Assembly (NCBI RefSeq): GCF_031851795.1
Contig: NZ_CP134696.1
Span: 4,891,001-4,955,000 of the forward strand
DNA length: 64,000 nucleotides
Reading direction: 5' to 3'
Source: Pontibacter sp. G13
Lineage (GTDB): Bacteria; Bacteroidota; Bacteroidia; J057
The first letter of the stretch is position 1, and every line of letters begins with the position of its first letter. The position numbers were made by a program, and so were the translations under genes. A model generated the notes under the pieces. It was not told the DNA's origin and ran no database searches. It saw only the letters and a list, made by a program, of their open reading frames with translations. Below are positions 8,046-16,734 of this stretch, one piece after another.

Positions 8046-9800
8046 CTAGAAATTGGTGGAAGCAGTTGAAGTGACATCTACCCGTTTCCAGGCAGTCTGA
8101 TTGCCCTCCTGAGAAGGAGACAAAATCGCATTCGGGACCAATTGCGGAAGGGTATATGGTACGAGCGACGCTCGGTGAATGGAGGTTTGCCGCAGTTCGT
8201 GATGGCTGAAGTAGTGCAAATCCCAGTTGTCCTCATGTCCGAAGTAGGCCAATTGTCCCTCAAAATCTGGGCTGATCCGCAGGCCATTCAGGGCGACCAG
8301 TTCATCTCCGAGCCCAATACCGGCATCTTGGAGCGGACTGCCGGGTAGCAAGGTTTTGACGATACACTTACCGTCCTTGTATTCCACGCGAGCGCGCAGC
8401 CAAGTCTCCATCATGGTGGAATTGGGCATTGGAACCATCGTCAACCCCATATAACTGGCCATTTCCTGTAGGAGTCCATCCAGGGGTTTGGTGCCCAAGA
8501 TATAATCCGCATAGAAATCCGCGAATGAGATACCCGATACGGATTCAAGCATCGCAAGGTAGTCTGTGCGCGTGTATCCACGTCCTGCCTTGGCAATCTG
8601 GTGGTACATATTGGCCACAACATCGTCCATGGAGAACTCATTGTGCGTCGCTTGGCGAATCTTGAAATCGGCCAGCATGGCGACCAGATATCCTTTGGTG
8701 TAAAAGGAGATCCGGTGATTGGGAATTCCCTCCGGGCTATATTGTCGTGTCCAGCTTTGGAAGCTGGCTGTTTCAAGCGAGATATCTTCGCTTCCTCCGA
8801 ATGCATGGAATGTGCGCAACTCTGCATTGATGCTGTTGACCCATTCATCCAGACCCCAGACACCGCCCTTCCAGAGCATTAGGTCGCCGTAGTAGGTCGT
8901 TACCCCCTCTGTGATGTCGTGCAATCGAGAGTATTGCTCGCCGCTGTAATCGTACGGCCACATATCCGAGGGACGGAGCTGCTTGACATTCCAAGTGTGA
9001 AACAGTTCGTGAGAGGAGATTTCCAGAAATGATTTGTACATCGCCGGAGTCATGAGCGCCGTGCCCGGTCCCATGCTGATGACGGTGGATTTGGTGTGTT
9101 CCACCCCATGACGATAAGGAGCTGGAACCATCAAGTTCAGATAATGGTATTCACCCACCGGAAATTCGCCGAACATGGCCATCTGGGCTTCGGAGTATTT
9201 GCGGATGTCTTCTTCGATCTTGATGAAATCGGGTCGACATCTCCCCATGAACCAGACGTGAGTTTTAACTCCCTGAACATCAAAAGCGTGATGTTGGAGG
9301 TCGGGCGCTGCGAAAAATGGAGAATCCACCAATTCATGAAAATCCTTGAACGAATATGCATCTCCGTCCAGCTTCAGGGCACCCGCCACTTCGTAGTCAT
9401 GTGGTAAGTCTAGATGCAGTCGTACAGGAATATCCAGTTTCCCCGGACGAAAGAGGAATAAATTGATCCCATTGACATAAATCTGGTCCTCATTGAAAAA
9501 CGATCCCCCCGCATCGGTTTGCTGCGCAAAGAAGCGGTAGGTAACCTCCAGCTTTCCCGGTTCGCTCGGAACGACCTGCCAGTTATGGGTAGAGGTCTGC
9601 TCTACGGCGAGCGGAGTTCCCTGCAGATCTTGAGCCTCGACGAGCGAGATGAAACGATCAAAGCGTTGGCGTTCATATCTTCCCGGTCTCCAGGCGGGCA
9701 ATTGCAGTAGAATGGGTTGCTCATCCGAAGCGGTCAGCACCAGTCTCACGTGAATTTCGTGACTGGCAGGATCTGGAAAGGAAAGGAAATACTCCATCAT
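8046..9800 (-). CDS. M61 family metallopeptidase (glycyl aminopeptidase-like, PDZ domain)
   Basis: A 584-aa M61 peptidase. The zinc site is HELFH (264-268), with the third ligand probably Glu298 in ITEGVTTYYG. GVEHTKST (about 232-239) is a family signature. An N-terminal beta-rich domain covers about 1-160, and a PDZ domain lies at about 480-560 (GSPLQDAGIGLGDELVALNG). M61 enzymes release N-terminal glycine or other residues from peptides. No signal peptide is visible, so it is probably cytosolic. Two ATGs in tandem (9800 and 9797) could both serve as start. It is the first gene of a likely two-gene unit with rsgA. Confidence 0.9.
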   Translation of the reverse strand: MMEYFLSFPDPASHEIHVRLVLTASDEQPILLQLPAWRPGRYERQRFDRFISLVEAQDLQGTPLAVEQTSTHNWQVVPSEPGKLEVTYRFFAQQTDAGGSFFNEDQIYVNGINLFLFRPGKLDIPVRLHLDLPHDYEVAGALKLDGDAYSFKDFHELVDSPFFAAPDLQHHAFDVQGVKTHVWFMGRCRPDFIKIEEDIRKYSEAQMAMFGEFPVGEYHYLNLMVPAPYRHGVEHTKSTVISMGPGTALMTPAMYKSFLEISSHELFHTWNVKQLRPSDMWPYDYSGEQYSRLHDITEGVTTYYGDLMLWKGGVWGLDEWVNSINAELRTFHAFGGSEDISLETASFQSWTRQYSPEGIPNHRISFYTKGYLVAMLADFKIRQATHNEFSMDDVVANMYHQIAKAGRGYTRTDYLAMLESVSGISFADFYADYILGTKPLDGLLQEMASYMGLTMVPMPNSTMMETWLRARVEYKDGKCIVKTLLPGSPLQDAGIGLGDELVALNGLRISPDFEGQLAYFGHEDNWDLHYFSHHELRQTSIHRASLVPYTLPQLVPNAILSPSQEGNQTAWKRVDVTSTASTNF

Positions 9801-9981
9801 GAAGGCTAGACTTGACTGGTTGTCCCCAAAAGGCGCGCTAAAGATAGGAATATTTCCAACGGGATGACGGAAATCCGCTCATGAGCCTGCTGACGCAGAT
9901 CAGGGAAAAATTCTCGCCAACTATCTGGTCGCGCTTTGACAAATAATGGATTTTCTATATATTGGATTATCTAACCTTGGA

Positions 9982-10005
9982 TTTTTCGATCATTGAATCG
10001 AAAAA
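9982..10005. promoter_or_regulatory. AT-rich inverted repeat upstream of the OmpA-like gene
   Basis: TTTTTCGAT (9982-9990) and ATCGAAAAA (9997-10005) form a perfect 9-bp inverted repeat in the 313-bp gap between the divergent M61 and OmpA-like genes. It could be an operator or a bidirectional hairpin. I saw no clear TAnnTTTG box, and nothing else in this gap. Confidence 0.35.
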
Positions 10006-10113
10006 ACTGCACAACCCTACCTCCCCAGTTAGCCTGAAAACGCCTCCTACATGGAGGACGCTGGGAGTTGGCACAATCCATTTCTATCTCAAGTATCGCT
10101 TCAACTTCCTGAT

Positions 10114-10722
10114 ATGGCACGTTCCCATGTGATATGGTCAACGATTGGGCTGTCTTGTTTGGCGGCACTGATTGGATTGGGATGGTACACAGAAACAAAT
10201 CCCTTGACGAGACCTCTAGTAACATTTTCTTTCATCCGGACTGCACAAATCACCACTGAGACTTCGCCGCGATTGGTCGTCTGGCAAAATGGAGATCCGA
10301 TTATCACTCGATCCCGCGGCATTCAACACGCATTCAGACAAGTAGAAGGAGCTCTTTCGCCTGCTGCAACATCTGGATTGGAAGAATTGGCCCAATACCT
10401 GAAAACACATCAAAGGCTTCAAGTGGAGATCACCGGTTGGCGTGATGCTTCCGAATTGGGCAATCGCAAGTTCCGTAAAGGCGGTCTGATGAGAGCCAAT
10501 CACCTTGCCCATATTTTGATGCGCATGGGGGTTTCTGCGAATCAGCTCGTACTGAGCGATCGAGTCCACCGAGTGTCCTATATGCAAAGTGGGACGATGG
10601 ATCAAGGCGTGAGTTTTCAAATCTTAAACGCATTGCCAGATCCCAGTCAAAGCATGGAGATCTACACGGTTCAAGAATACCCAGGTTCCGGAAAACCTGC
10701 TGGGAATCGTGATTGGAAATAA
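10114..10722 (+). CDS. OmpA-like domain protein, membrane-anchored
   Basis: A 202-aa protein with one N-terminal hydrophobic helix (about 5-22) and a C-terminal region resembling the peptidoglycan-binding OmpA domain (about 95-180: GLEELAQYLK, then LQVEITGWRDASELGNRKF and a later RANHLAHILMRMGV). In OmpA proteins this module binds diaminopimelate in the cell wall. The arginine-rich NRKFRKGGLMRA part corresponds loosely to the NxxLsxxRA motif. The open frame starts at 10051, but MARSHVIWSTIG at 10114 gives a cleaner membrane anchor. Function beyond cell-wall contact is unknown. Confidence 0.6.
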   Translation: MARSHVIWSTIGLSCLAALIGLGWYTETNPLTRPLVTFSFIRTAQITTETSPRLVVWQNGDPIITRSRGIQHAFRQVEGALSPAATSGLEELAQYLKTHQRLQVEITGWRDASELGNRKFRKGGLMRANHLAHILMRMGVSANQLVLSDRVHRVSYMQSGTMDQGVSFQILNALPDPSQSMEIYTVQEYPGSGKPAGNRDWK

Positions 10723-10817
10723 AGCGGAAGATCAGTCCGCGTCACGACCCATTGTAATGTTTGATGAACAGATCCAACTGCCATGATTGATTATCCAGAA
10801 GAATGGTAACCGCCTCA

Positions 10818-10845
10818 TTCCCCGGGGCGGCGAGGCCCCGGGGAA
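10818..10845. other. Perfect GC-rich hairpin between two envelope genes
   Basis: TTCCCCGGGG (10818-10827) and CCCCGGGGAA (10836-10845) form a perfect 10-bp stem with an 8-base loop. No T tract follows. It lies upstream of the preferred start of the next gene and may be a processing or attenuation hairpin. Confidence 0.55.
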
Positions 10846-10894
10846 CCCATTAGCATCGAAAACGCCCGATTTGCCAACCCGAAATTTGGATGTT

Positions 10895-11776
10895 ATGTGG
10901 GATGAATTCAATGGAACCAATGGGCAAGTACTCTTGATGATGCTAGCTGCTGCTTTGCTTGGAGGCTGGCTATTCAGGAGCGTTTCCCGCAACCGATGGA
11001 AGAACTTGAAGGCCTCCTTCGACCTTCAGGCTCGCGAGATCAAGCGGCTTCAAAAGAAGCTCTACCAATTGCAACAACAAGTCGCTCCCCCTCCAGTAGC
11101 ATTGGAAGAAGGCGACAGGCACACTACTGCGATGATTCATCGCCTTACTCGTGCCAATCAAAAGCTCCTCTCTGAACTCGACCACTACAAAACGTTTCAA
11201 CATCAACTAGAATTTCTACTCCCACAGGTCTCGGCGCTCAAAGCAGAAAATGACCGTCTGACCCAAAAACTCAACCGCCGCAGGACGGACACCACTCAAC
11301 TCACCTCGGATGAACCAGCTTCGGCTAGCCATCCACAGTTGCCGAAAACCGCCCAACCCGGTCCTGCACACACCTCCTCTTCCCATACCTCGCTTTCAAC
11401 AACCACTTTTGGCAAAAAAATCAAGCATTGGAAAGGTCAGCTTTCCCGACCTTCAGTCAAGTATCTAAAACTTTCGGAAGAAGATTTGGAAGTGCTTCGA
11501 CGTGGCGTCTCCCAACTCTCTGATCGATATATGACGGTCAGAAACCAAGAAGAGGATTCCGCCAGTCTCGCTGATCTGGAGCTGCGAATTCGCAATTGGG
11601 TGCATCAGCTCAAGTCTGTGGATTCGGAGACCGGACCTTCTCTCCTGTTTTTGGAGGAAAGCGAAGTGAATGGCTTGTCTGACCTGTATGATCGTCTGAT
11701 GGTGGTGGATTCCCCGGATTCCGATTCCGAAAATCTGGGTTCCCATACACCGGACGCACAGGCCTCCGCGAGATAA
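10895..11776 (+). CDS. Membrane-anchored coiled-coil protein, unknown function
   Basis: A 293-aa protein I do not recognise. A short N-terminal stretch is followed by one hydrophobic helix (about residues 11-25, VLLMMLAAALLGGW) and a long charged, heptad-like region (about 38-130, rich in Leu, Gln and Lys) that should form a coiled coil. A Ser/Thr/Pro-rich linker and an acidic tail follow. The open frame begins at 10787, but its first 36 codons run through a perfect GC hairpin and look noncoding, so MWDEFNGTNG at 10895 is preferred. It follows the OmpA-like gene on the same strand and is closed by a terminator. Confidence 0.6.
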   Translation: MWDEFNGTNGQVLLMMLAAALLGGWLFRSVSRNRWKNLKASFDLQAREIKRLQKKLYQLQQQVAPPPVALEEGDRHTTAMIHRLTRANQKLLSELDHYKTFQHQLEFLLPQVSALKAENDRLTQKLNRRRTDTTQLTSDEPASASHPQLPKTAQPGPAHTSSSHTSLSTTTFGKKIKHWKGQLSRPSVKYLKLSEEDLEVLRRGVSQLSDRYMTVRNQEEDSASLADLELRIRNWVHQLKSVDSETGPSLLFLEESEVNGLSDLYDRLMVVDSPDSDSENLGSHTPDAQASAR

Positions 11777-11833
11777 TTTGTCAAAAATTGTAAGATGTCG
11801 GTGACTTCACCGTTCTCTAACCATCTAAACAAT

Positions 11834-11860
11834 GAATAGGAAGTTTTCCTATTCCGTTTT
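11834..11860 (+). terminator. Terminator after the coiled-coil gene
   Basis: GAATAGGAA (11834-11842) and TTCCTATTC (11846-11854) form a 9-bp stem with a 3-base loop, followed by CGTTTT. It ends the transcript of the gene stopping at 11776. Confidence 0.65.
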
Positions 11861-11880
11861 AGGGCGTTTTCATGGCTGTT

Positions 11881-11913
11881 GCCCGCAAGCTTTAGTTTGC
11901 GGGCGCTTTTTTT
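11881..11913 (+). terminator. Strong hairpin with T tract
   Basis: GCCCGCAA (11881-11888) pairs with TTGCGGGC (11897-11904), followed by a run of seven T. It comes shortly after another hairpin at 11834, so two terminators stand in series before the PadR gene. Confidence 0.75.
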
Positions 11914-11974
11914 ATTCCGCCCAACCCTTCCTATTCAAAGCCTTCCATCACCCTACTGGCCCACTCGGTGCAAT

Positions 11975-12003
11975 TCGCGGTTTACAAAATCCGCGATTTT
12001 TTT
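11975..12003 (+). terminator. Third hairpin with T tract, upstream of padR-like gene
   Basis: TCGCGG (11975-11980) and CCGCGA (11991-11996), then seven T. It lies 44 bp before the PadR start codon. It may be a leader attenuator of padR or another terminator of upstream transcription. Confidence 0.55.
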
Positions 12004-12046
12004 ACCTATTCTTTGGATGCATAAGAAACTTATGTATAATTGTTCT

Positions 12047-12397
12047 ATGTATTCAAAAGAACTCTTGAAAGGAAGTCTTCGGACCATCATCCTCCGCCTG
12101 CTGGAGGAAGAAGGCCGGATGTACGGATATGAGATTACTCGCCACGTAGCGGAGCTTTCTGACGGTGAAATCAAACTGACAGAAGGTGCTTTGTATCCCA
12201 CCCTGCACAAATTGGAGTCTGAGGGGCTTTTGACGACGGAGAAGGTATCCATCGGCAAGCGGGTGCGGAAATATTACCAGCTTACGGATTTGGGAACCGA
12301 AACCGCTCAAGCCAAGATGGATGAATTCATTCAATACATGCGGACCATGCAGCGGGTGCTAAAGTTTCGATTGGACGCCTCCGAGTTTTCTGCCTAA
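12047..12397 (+). CDS. PadR family transcriptional regulator
   Basis: A 116-aa winged-helix regulator. The PadR domain is complete: LKGSLRTIILRLL at the start, MYGYEITRHV (helix 2), the recognition region LTEGALYPTLHKLESEGLL, and the wing with RKYYQLTDLG. PadR proteins are repressors that respond to small molecules or envelope state and often control adjacent membrane-protein genes. The frame extends to 11879 through the hairpin region; MYSKELLKGSLR is the family's usual N-terminus, so the start is 12047. The M23 peptidase gene follows after 18 bp, as a likely operon and probable target. Confidence 0.9.
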   Translation: MYSKELLKGSLRTIILRLLEEEGRMYGYEITRHVAELSDGEIKLTEGALYPTLHKLESEGLLTTEKVSIGKRVRKYYQLTDLGTETAQAKMDEFIQYMRTMQRVLKFRLDASEFSA

Positions 12398-12415
12398 GCC
12401 CTCAAAACGATTGCC

Positions 12416-13126
12416 ATGATCTTACAAGATTCCCACATCGACTCCATCTTGGAGCGACTCCGAGCTGAGGGGCTATCCTTTGCGGCTTTGGAGGATGAAT
12501 TGCTCGACCATGTGTGCTGTTTGGTAGAGGAAGAATTGGCGGAAGGGACCTCATTTGAGGTGGCACTGGATGATGCCATTCACTCCTTTGGCGACAACGG
12601 AATCCAGCATGTCCAGAAAGAGACCTTAATAGCCATTTCTTATAAATCTAGACTTATGAAGCAATTTGCCTTCACAGTTGCAGCTGCATTTAGCCTCCTC
12701 ATGGTGGCCTATTTGGGAGCAGAAGCTCAACAAATCCCTTCGCTCGCGCCCGTCCAAGGGGAGGTTTCCTCCGGTTTCGGCATGCGGAAAAACCCCTGGA
12801 CCAAAGTAGAACAACACCACCGGGGAGTAGATTTCAGAGCGGATACAGGAACGCCCATCTACGCAACAGCCGATGGGGAAGTCCTCGGTTCAGGCATAGA
12901 TGAGGATAAGCCCGCCTATGGGATCAGGATTCTGATCGAGCATGGTGAACAGATTTCCTCGTTTTATGCGCACCTATCTGGAGTCACAGTCGCGGAGGGA
13001 GATCAAGTCAAGCAGGGGGATCTCATTGGATATGTCGGCAGCACCGGCAAATCCACAGGGCCACACCTCCACTTCGAAATCCGTAAAGACGGGCATCCTG
13101 TCGACCCTATGGAATTCATTGAGTAA
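12416..13126 (+). CDS. M23 family metallopeptidase with N-terminal PadR-associated segment
   Basis: A 236-aa membrane-anchored peptidase. Residues 1-70 resemble the soluble prefix found on permeases encoded beside PadR genes (LEDELLDHVCCLVEEE, then ALDDAIHSFGDNG). A hydrophobic helix follows at 83-103. The C-terminal LytM/M23 domain (about 112-236) has the zinc ligands His135 and Asp139 (HHRGVDF) and His219, with His217 of HLH and His186 also conserved. M23 enzymes cut peptidoglycan cross-bridges in the periplasm; both metal motifs are intact, so activity is plausible. The fusion of a permease-type prefix to an M23 domain, behind padR, suggests a regulated envelope response. Confidence 0.85.
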   Translation: MILQDSHIDSILERLRAEGLSFAALEDELLDHVCCLVEEELAEGTSFEVALDDAIHSFGDNGIQHVQKETLIAISYKSRLMKQFAFTVAAAFSLLMVAYLGAEAQQIPSLAPVQGEVSSGFGMRKNPWTKVEQHHRGVDFRADTGTPIYATADGEVLGSGIDEDKPAYGIRILIEHGEQISSFYAHLSGVTVAEGDQVKQGDLIGYVGSTGKSTGPHLHFEIRKDGHPVDPMEFIE

Positions 13127-13189
13127 CCTTCCACAAAACATTCCTTGAGTAGTATGCCAAGCTGCATGCTGCGTTATCCCAAGGACCGA

Positions 13190-13218
13190 AGCCGTTCGAG
13201 CAATCGTTCGGCTTTTTT
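13190..13218 (+). terminator. Terminator after the PadR-M23 operon
   Basis: AGCCG (13190-13194) and CGGCT (13209-13213) form the outer stem, with an inner CGA/TCG pairing, followed by six T. The remainder of the gap to 13520 shows no further recognisable feature. Confidence 0.6.
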
Positions 13219-13520
13219 GATCTCGTAAGCCATTGATTGCCCAGTCAATAGTCCGGCTTGAAAATTTTTGCAAAAATTCGATAATTTTGACCTCAGGATG
13301 GATCAAATGGTTTGGTCCTCCGAGATTTTCTCCTCAAATTGCGTTGTTCGTCCAGCAGCATTTCGGCGGAAACGCATTTGCTTTTGGAAGATCGATTGTG
13401 CAATTCAATGCCGCACCTGTTGGTCCCTCCTTCGGATTGATGGAGTCCTAATGGGTGCGATCCGATCAGCCTTTCTGGGCACAGATCGACCCAACGTGTA
13501 TAATTCTTTACCCCCATACC

Positions 13521-14612
13521 ATGCAAGATTTCTTACCACTTCAGGGAATCGACCACATCGAATTCTATGTAGGAAATGCCAAACAGGCGGCTCACTACTA
13601 CAAGACGGCTTTTGGTTTTCAGTCCTTTGCGTATGCCGGGCCTGAAACTGGCGTTCGTGATCGTGCATCCTACGTCCTCAAGCAGGACAAGATCACCTTG
13701 ATCCTCACCACTCCATTGCGCCCCACCAGCGAGATCGCAGCACACATCCACATGCATGGGGATGGGGTGAAGGTTGTGGCATTCACCGTCAAAGATGCCC
13801 GCAAATCCTACGAGGAGACCATCAAGCGAGGCGCAGAATCCCACATGGAGCCTACCGTTATTTCCGACGATCATGGCGAAATCGTCATGGCGGGAATCAA
13901 GACCTATGGCGAAACTGTGCACTTGTTCATTGAGCGTGAAGCCTACAATGGCGTTTTCGCTCCCGGATACCAGAAGTGGGAATCTGCCTACAACCCTACC
14001 ACCACCGGCATTCGCTACGTCGATCACATGGTCGGCAACGTAGGGTGGTACCAGATGAACAAATGGTGCAAATTCTACGAAGAGGTTCTCGGCTTTACCC
14101 AGATGATCTCTTTCGATGACAAAGACATCTCTACCGAGTACACCGCCCTCATGTCCAAGGTGATGAGCAACGGTACTGGCAAAGTGAAGTTCCCTATCAA
14201 CGAGCCTGCTTTCGGTAAGAAGAAATCCCAGATTGAGGAATACCTCGATTTCTACCAAGGCGAAGGCGTACAACACATCGCAGTTGGCACTGGAAACATC
14301 ATCGAAACCGTCAAGGAGATGATCAGCCGTGGGGTTGAATTCCTGCACGTACCGACCAACTACTACGACGAGCTCCCAAGCCGCGTAGGAGAGATCGATG
14401 AGGAAATCAGTGAATTGAAGGAGTTGGGCATCTTGGTGGACCGCGACGACGACGGATATCTCCTACAGATCTTCTCCAAGCCAGTGGAGGATCGCCCAAC
14501 CTTGTTCTTCGAGATCATCCAGCGCAAAGGCGCGCGCAGCTTCGGCAAAGGAAACTTCAAGGCCTTGTTTGAAGCTATCGAGCGTGAGCAGGAAATGCGT
14601 GGAAACCTCTAA
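13521..14612 (+). CDS. hppD: 4-Hydroxyphenylpyruvate dioxygenase
   Basis: A 363-aa non-heme Fe(II) dioxygenase converting 4-hydroxyphenylpyruvate to homogentisate in tyrosine degradation. It consists of two glyoxalase-fold modules. The iron ligands are His169 (YVDHMVGNV), His252 (GVQHIAVGT) and Glu331 (TLFFEIIQR). The C-terminal RKGARSFGKGNFKALFEAIE is typical of the family. The frame is open from 13455, but the family N-terminus corresponds to MQDFLPLQGIDH at 13521. No hmgA or fumarylacetoacetase gene is adjacent, so the rest of the homogentisate pathway must lie elsewhere. A terminator follows. Confidence 0.95.
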   Translation: MQDFLPLQGIDHIEFYVGNAKQAAHYYKTAFGFQSFAYAGPETGVRDRASYVLKQDKITLILTTPLRPTSEIAAHIHMHGDGVKVVAFTVKDARKSYEETIKRGAESHMEPTVISDDHGEIVMAGIKTYGETVHLFIEREAYNGVFAPGYQKWESAYNPTTTGIRYVDHMVGNVGWYQMNKWCKFYEEVLGFTQMISFDDKDISTEYTALMSKVMSNGTGKVKFPINEPAFGKKKSQIEEYLDFYQGEGVQHIAVGTGNIIETVKEMISRGVEFLHVPTNYYDELPSRVGEIDEEISELKELGILVDRDDDGYLLQIFSKPVEDRPTLFFEIIQRKGARSFGKGNFKALFEAIEREQEMRGNL

Positions 14613-14685
14613 GAATCCATTTCCATAGCTGACTGAGTTTTCGACGGAAAAGTATTCATCAGCTTCTTACTCAAAACGATATTGG

Positions 14686-14717
14686 AGGCTGCCCGAATGT
14701 TGGGCGGCCTTTTACTT
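14686..14717 (+). terminator. Terminator after hppD
   Basis: AGGCTGCCC (14686-14694) pairs with GGGCGGCCT (14702-14710), with one G-T pair, followed by TTTACTTTT. Confidence 0.8.
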
Positions 14718-14728
14718 TTGTATCAGAA

Positions 14729-14962
14729 TGGATTTTTTGGGCGTGCCCCGGCGGACTTGGCAGGAGGTACATTGCATGGCAAAAGAGTCGCCGGGTCAGG
14801 CTGTGCACGGGTTCGCAAGCTCCGTCCTCGGAATGGTGAAAGGCCTCAACCGTATTATGGCCATCGGTCAATTTTTTCTTGTTGGGTCGAGCTTCTTCTC
14901 CTCGGACTACTCGTACCTCGCACCGTTACCATCCTTCACGCCCGCACGGGCCATCCGCACGA
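14729..14962 (+). repeat. Dispersed structured repeat, copy C
   Basis: Full-length plus-strand copy, starting TTTTTTGGGCGTGCCCCGG and ending CACGGGCCATCCGCAC near 14960. The stem is CCCGGCG (14747-14753) with CGCCGGG (14789-14795). It is nearly identical to copy A at the left edge. Its 3' end marks one breakpoint of the Rpn gene duplication: a variant GCCATCCACAC recurs at 15401-15411. The small open frames it contains have no protein-like features. Confidence 0.85.
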
Positions 14963-14966
14963 GAGA

Positions 14967-15396
14967 TTATTGAGTCAACCTTGCCCGGTATCTTCGATAT
15001 CTTGAGACCAGTATGGTTGTGCATCCCGCGAGATTGGCGATCAATTCATCTTCCAATTCCGATGCAATTCCAGCATCAATGGTTTTTTTGAGCTGAAGGT
15101 GTGCTCCTCGATGGAGACCTTTTTTAATCCCCTGAGCTTGTCCCTCTTTGATCCCTAGTGCCTTTCCTTTCTCGATTCCTGTTTCGATTCCTGTTTCGAT
15201 TCCTGTTTCGATTCCCTTTTCGATACCCTTCTCAATTCCTGCTTCAAAGCCCTCTTCCTTGGCCCGCTCCACATTGTCATTCATCAGATAATCCCAGTCC
15301 CATTGTTCTTTGAGACTGTCGATATAGGCATTATAATCCTGTTCGCTGAGCTTGGAAAGTTGGGATTGCTTCATCACTTGTTCATAAATGGTTCCT
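14967..15396 (-). pseudogene. Truncated tandem copy of the Rpn-type transposase 3' end
   Basis: Codes about 136 residues nearly identical to the C-terminal part of the full gene at 15420-16433, beginning in frame at MKQSQLSKLSEQDYN and sharing the same stop. The N-terminal nuclease core is missing, so it cannot be an active nuclease. It carries six four-residue GIEK/GIET units where the full gene has five, a 12-bp difference. Homology to the parent ends abruptly near 15397, where ACTAGCCATCCACAC joins. This shows a segmental tandem duplication of about 450 bp. Confidence 0.85.
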
Positions 15397-15419
15397 TACT
15401 AGCCATCCACACACCGAGA

Positions 15420-16433
15420 TTATTGAGTCAACCTTGCCCGGTATCTTCGATATCTTGAGACCAGTATGGTTGTGCATCCCGCGAGATTGGCGATCAATTC
15501 ATCTTCCAATCCCGATGCAATTCCAGCATCAATGGTTTTTTTGAGCTGAAGGTGTGCTCCTCGATGGAGACCTTTTTTAATCCCCTGAGCTTGTCCCTCT
15601 TTGATCCCTAGTGCCTTTCCTTTCTCGATTCCTGTTTCGATTCCCTTCTCGATTCCCTTTTCGATACCCTTCTCAATTCCTGCTTCAAAGCCCTCTTCCT
15701 TGGCCCGCTCCACATTGTCATTCATCAGGTAATCCCAGTCCCATTGTTCTTTGAGACTGTCGATATAGGCATTGTAATCCTGTTCGCTGAGCTTGGAAAG
15801 TTGGGATTGCTTCATCACTTGTTCATAAATGGTTCCTTTCCATTTTGATGGGATCGACCGCATCCGATGGAGGTTTCCAAATAAATACCCCCAATGGTCA
15901 TAGGTTGTTTGCAACTCCGCCAGACCTTTATTGAGTTTGGGAAGCTCTACAAAGACCAGATTGATCTTACGGTAATTTAACGCATTCCGCCTTAAATTAA
16001 TAATCATAAAATGATGGTATTCAGGCTGATCGCCACTATCATAATCATCCAGTTGGTAATCCAGCATGCCAATCAGATAGATCGTCGGGGCTCCATAATT
16101 CCAGCCTCGACCGGTTTCGGCCAAATGCTGGATCAGGCTCGCGACATAGAAGATACTCCGGTCCAAAAAGTTTCGCTGCCGAATCCGCTGAATCTCAATG
16201 ATAATATGCTCTCCCCGGTCACTGATGCAGCGGAGGTCCACAATCGCTTTCCGAGAGTTGGAATCAGGGCCCGGAATCTCCTGAGACTGATAGGTTAGGT
16301 CCAATACTTCGGTTTTGCCATGAAGGATCGCATTGAGAAAGTGAATCAACAACTCCTTGTTTTCAGGGCGGCTAAAAATGTACTTGAAGCCGAAGTCGCT
16401 CTTCAAGTTCAAGTACTGTTCATCGGGATTCAT
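15420..16433 (-). CDS. Rpn family recombination-promoting nuclease / PD-(D/E)XK transposase
   Basis: A 337-aa protein of the PD-(D/E)XK nuclease family transposases, related to E. coli RpnA. The N-terminus has the family opener KSDFGFKYIF and FLNAIL. The catalytic residues are Asp13, Asp66 (AIVDLRC), Glu80 and Gln82 (IIIEIQR). The C-terminal part has a charged run of GIEK/GIET four-residue units (about residues 250-270) and then GKALGIKEGQAQG, a typical variable tail. Rpn proteins raise RecA-independent recombination. The 3' half is repeated immediately downstream. There are no terminal inverted repeats, so this is a solitary gene rather than an insertion sequence. The 301 bp upstream show no clear feature. 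Confidence 0.9.
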   Translation of the reverse strand: MNPDEQYLNLKSDFGFKYIFSRPENKELLIHFLNAILHGKTEVLDLTYQSQEIPGPDSNSRKAIVDLRCISDRGEHIIIEIQRIRQRNFLDRSIFYVASLIQHLAETGRGWNYGAPTIYLIGMLDYQLDDYDSGDQPEYHHFMIINLRRNALNYRKINLVFVELPKLNKGLAELQTTYDHWGYLFGNLHRMRSIPSKWKGTIYEQVMKQSQLSKLSEQDYNAYIDSLKEQWDWDYLMNDNVERAKEEGFEAGIEKGIEKGIEKGIETGIEKGKALGIKEGQAQGIKKGLHRGAHLQLKKTIDAGIASGLEDELIANLAGCTTILVSRYRRYRARLTQ

Positions 16434-16734
16434 AGGCGAGGGATTTTAGGTGAAAATCCACAGGCCTCCCACAAGCACCAAACACAGATTTCTGCATTTG
16501 TTCAGATTCAAAACAAGGCCAAGTTCCTATTCCGCCCGTCCCACGCCGAAGACGCATACATTCTCCAAAAGATGTTCAGAACTCATTCCGGTCATTTCTT
16601 TGACTACTCTCTAGGAATCAAGGCAAGGATAACAGGACGCATCTTGGAATAAAAGGGAAAAAGCCCAAAAGCAATTGGTTGTTGATGTCTTCCGAGTAGA
16701 AAGCGAAGGTCTTCCAAAATGTCTACCTTTGTCC

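Noticed and set aside
13533..14348. Minus-strand open frame of 271 codons within hppD
   Set aside because: It is wholly antisense to hppD, whose iron ligands and family motifs are unmistakable.
14679..15005. Short open frames across dispersed repeat C (and similar ones in copies A and B1)
   Set aside because: The repeats change by indels and by paired stem mutations, not by codon-preserving substitutions, so they are better explained as noncoding.
15420..16433. Insertion sequence around the Rpn gene
   Set aside because: No terminal inverted repeats or target-site duplication flank it; Rpn-type genes usually occur singly.
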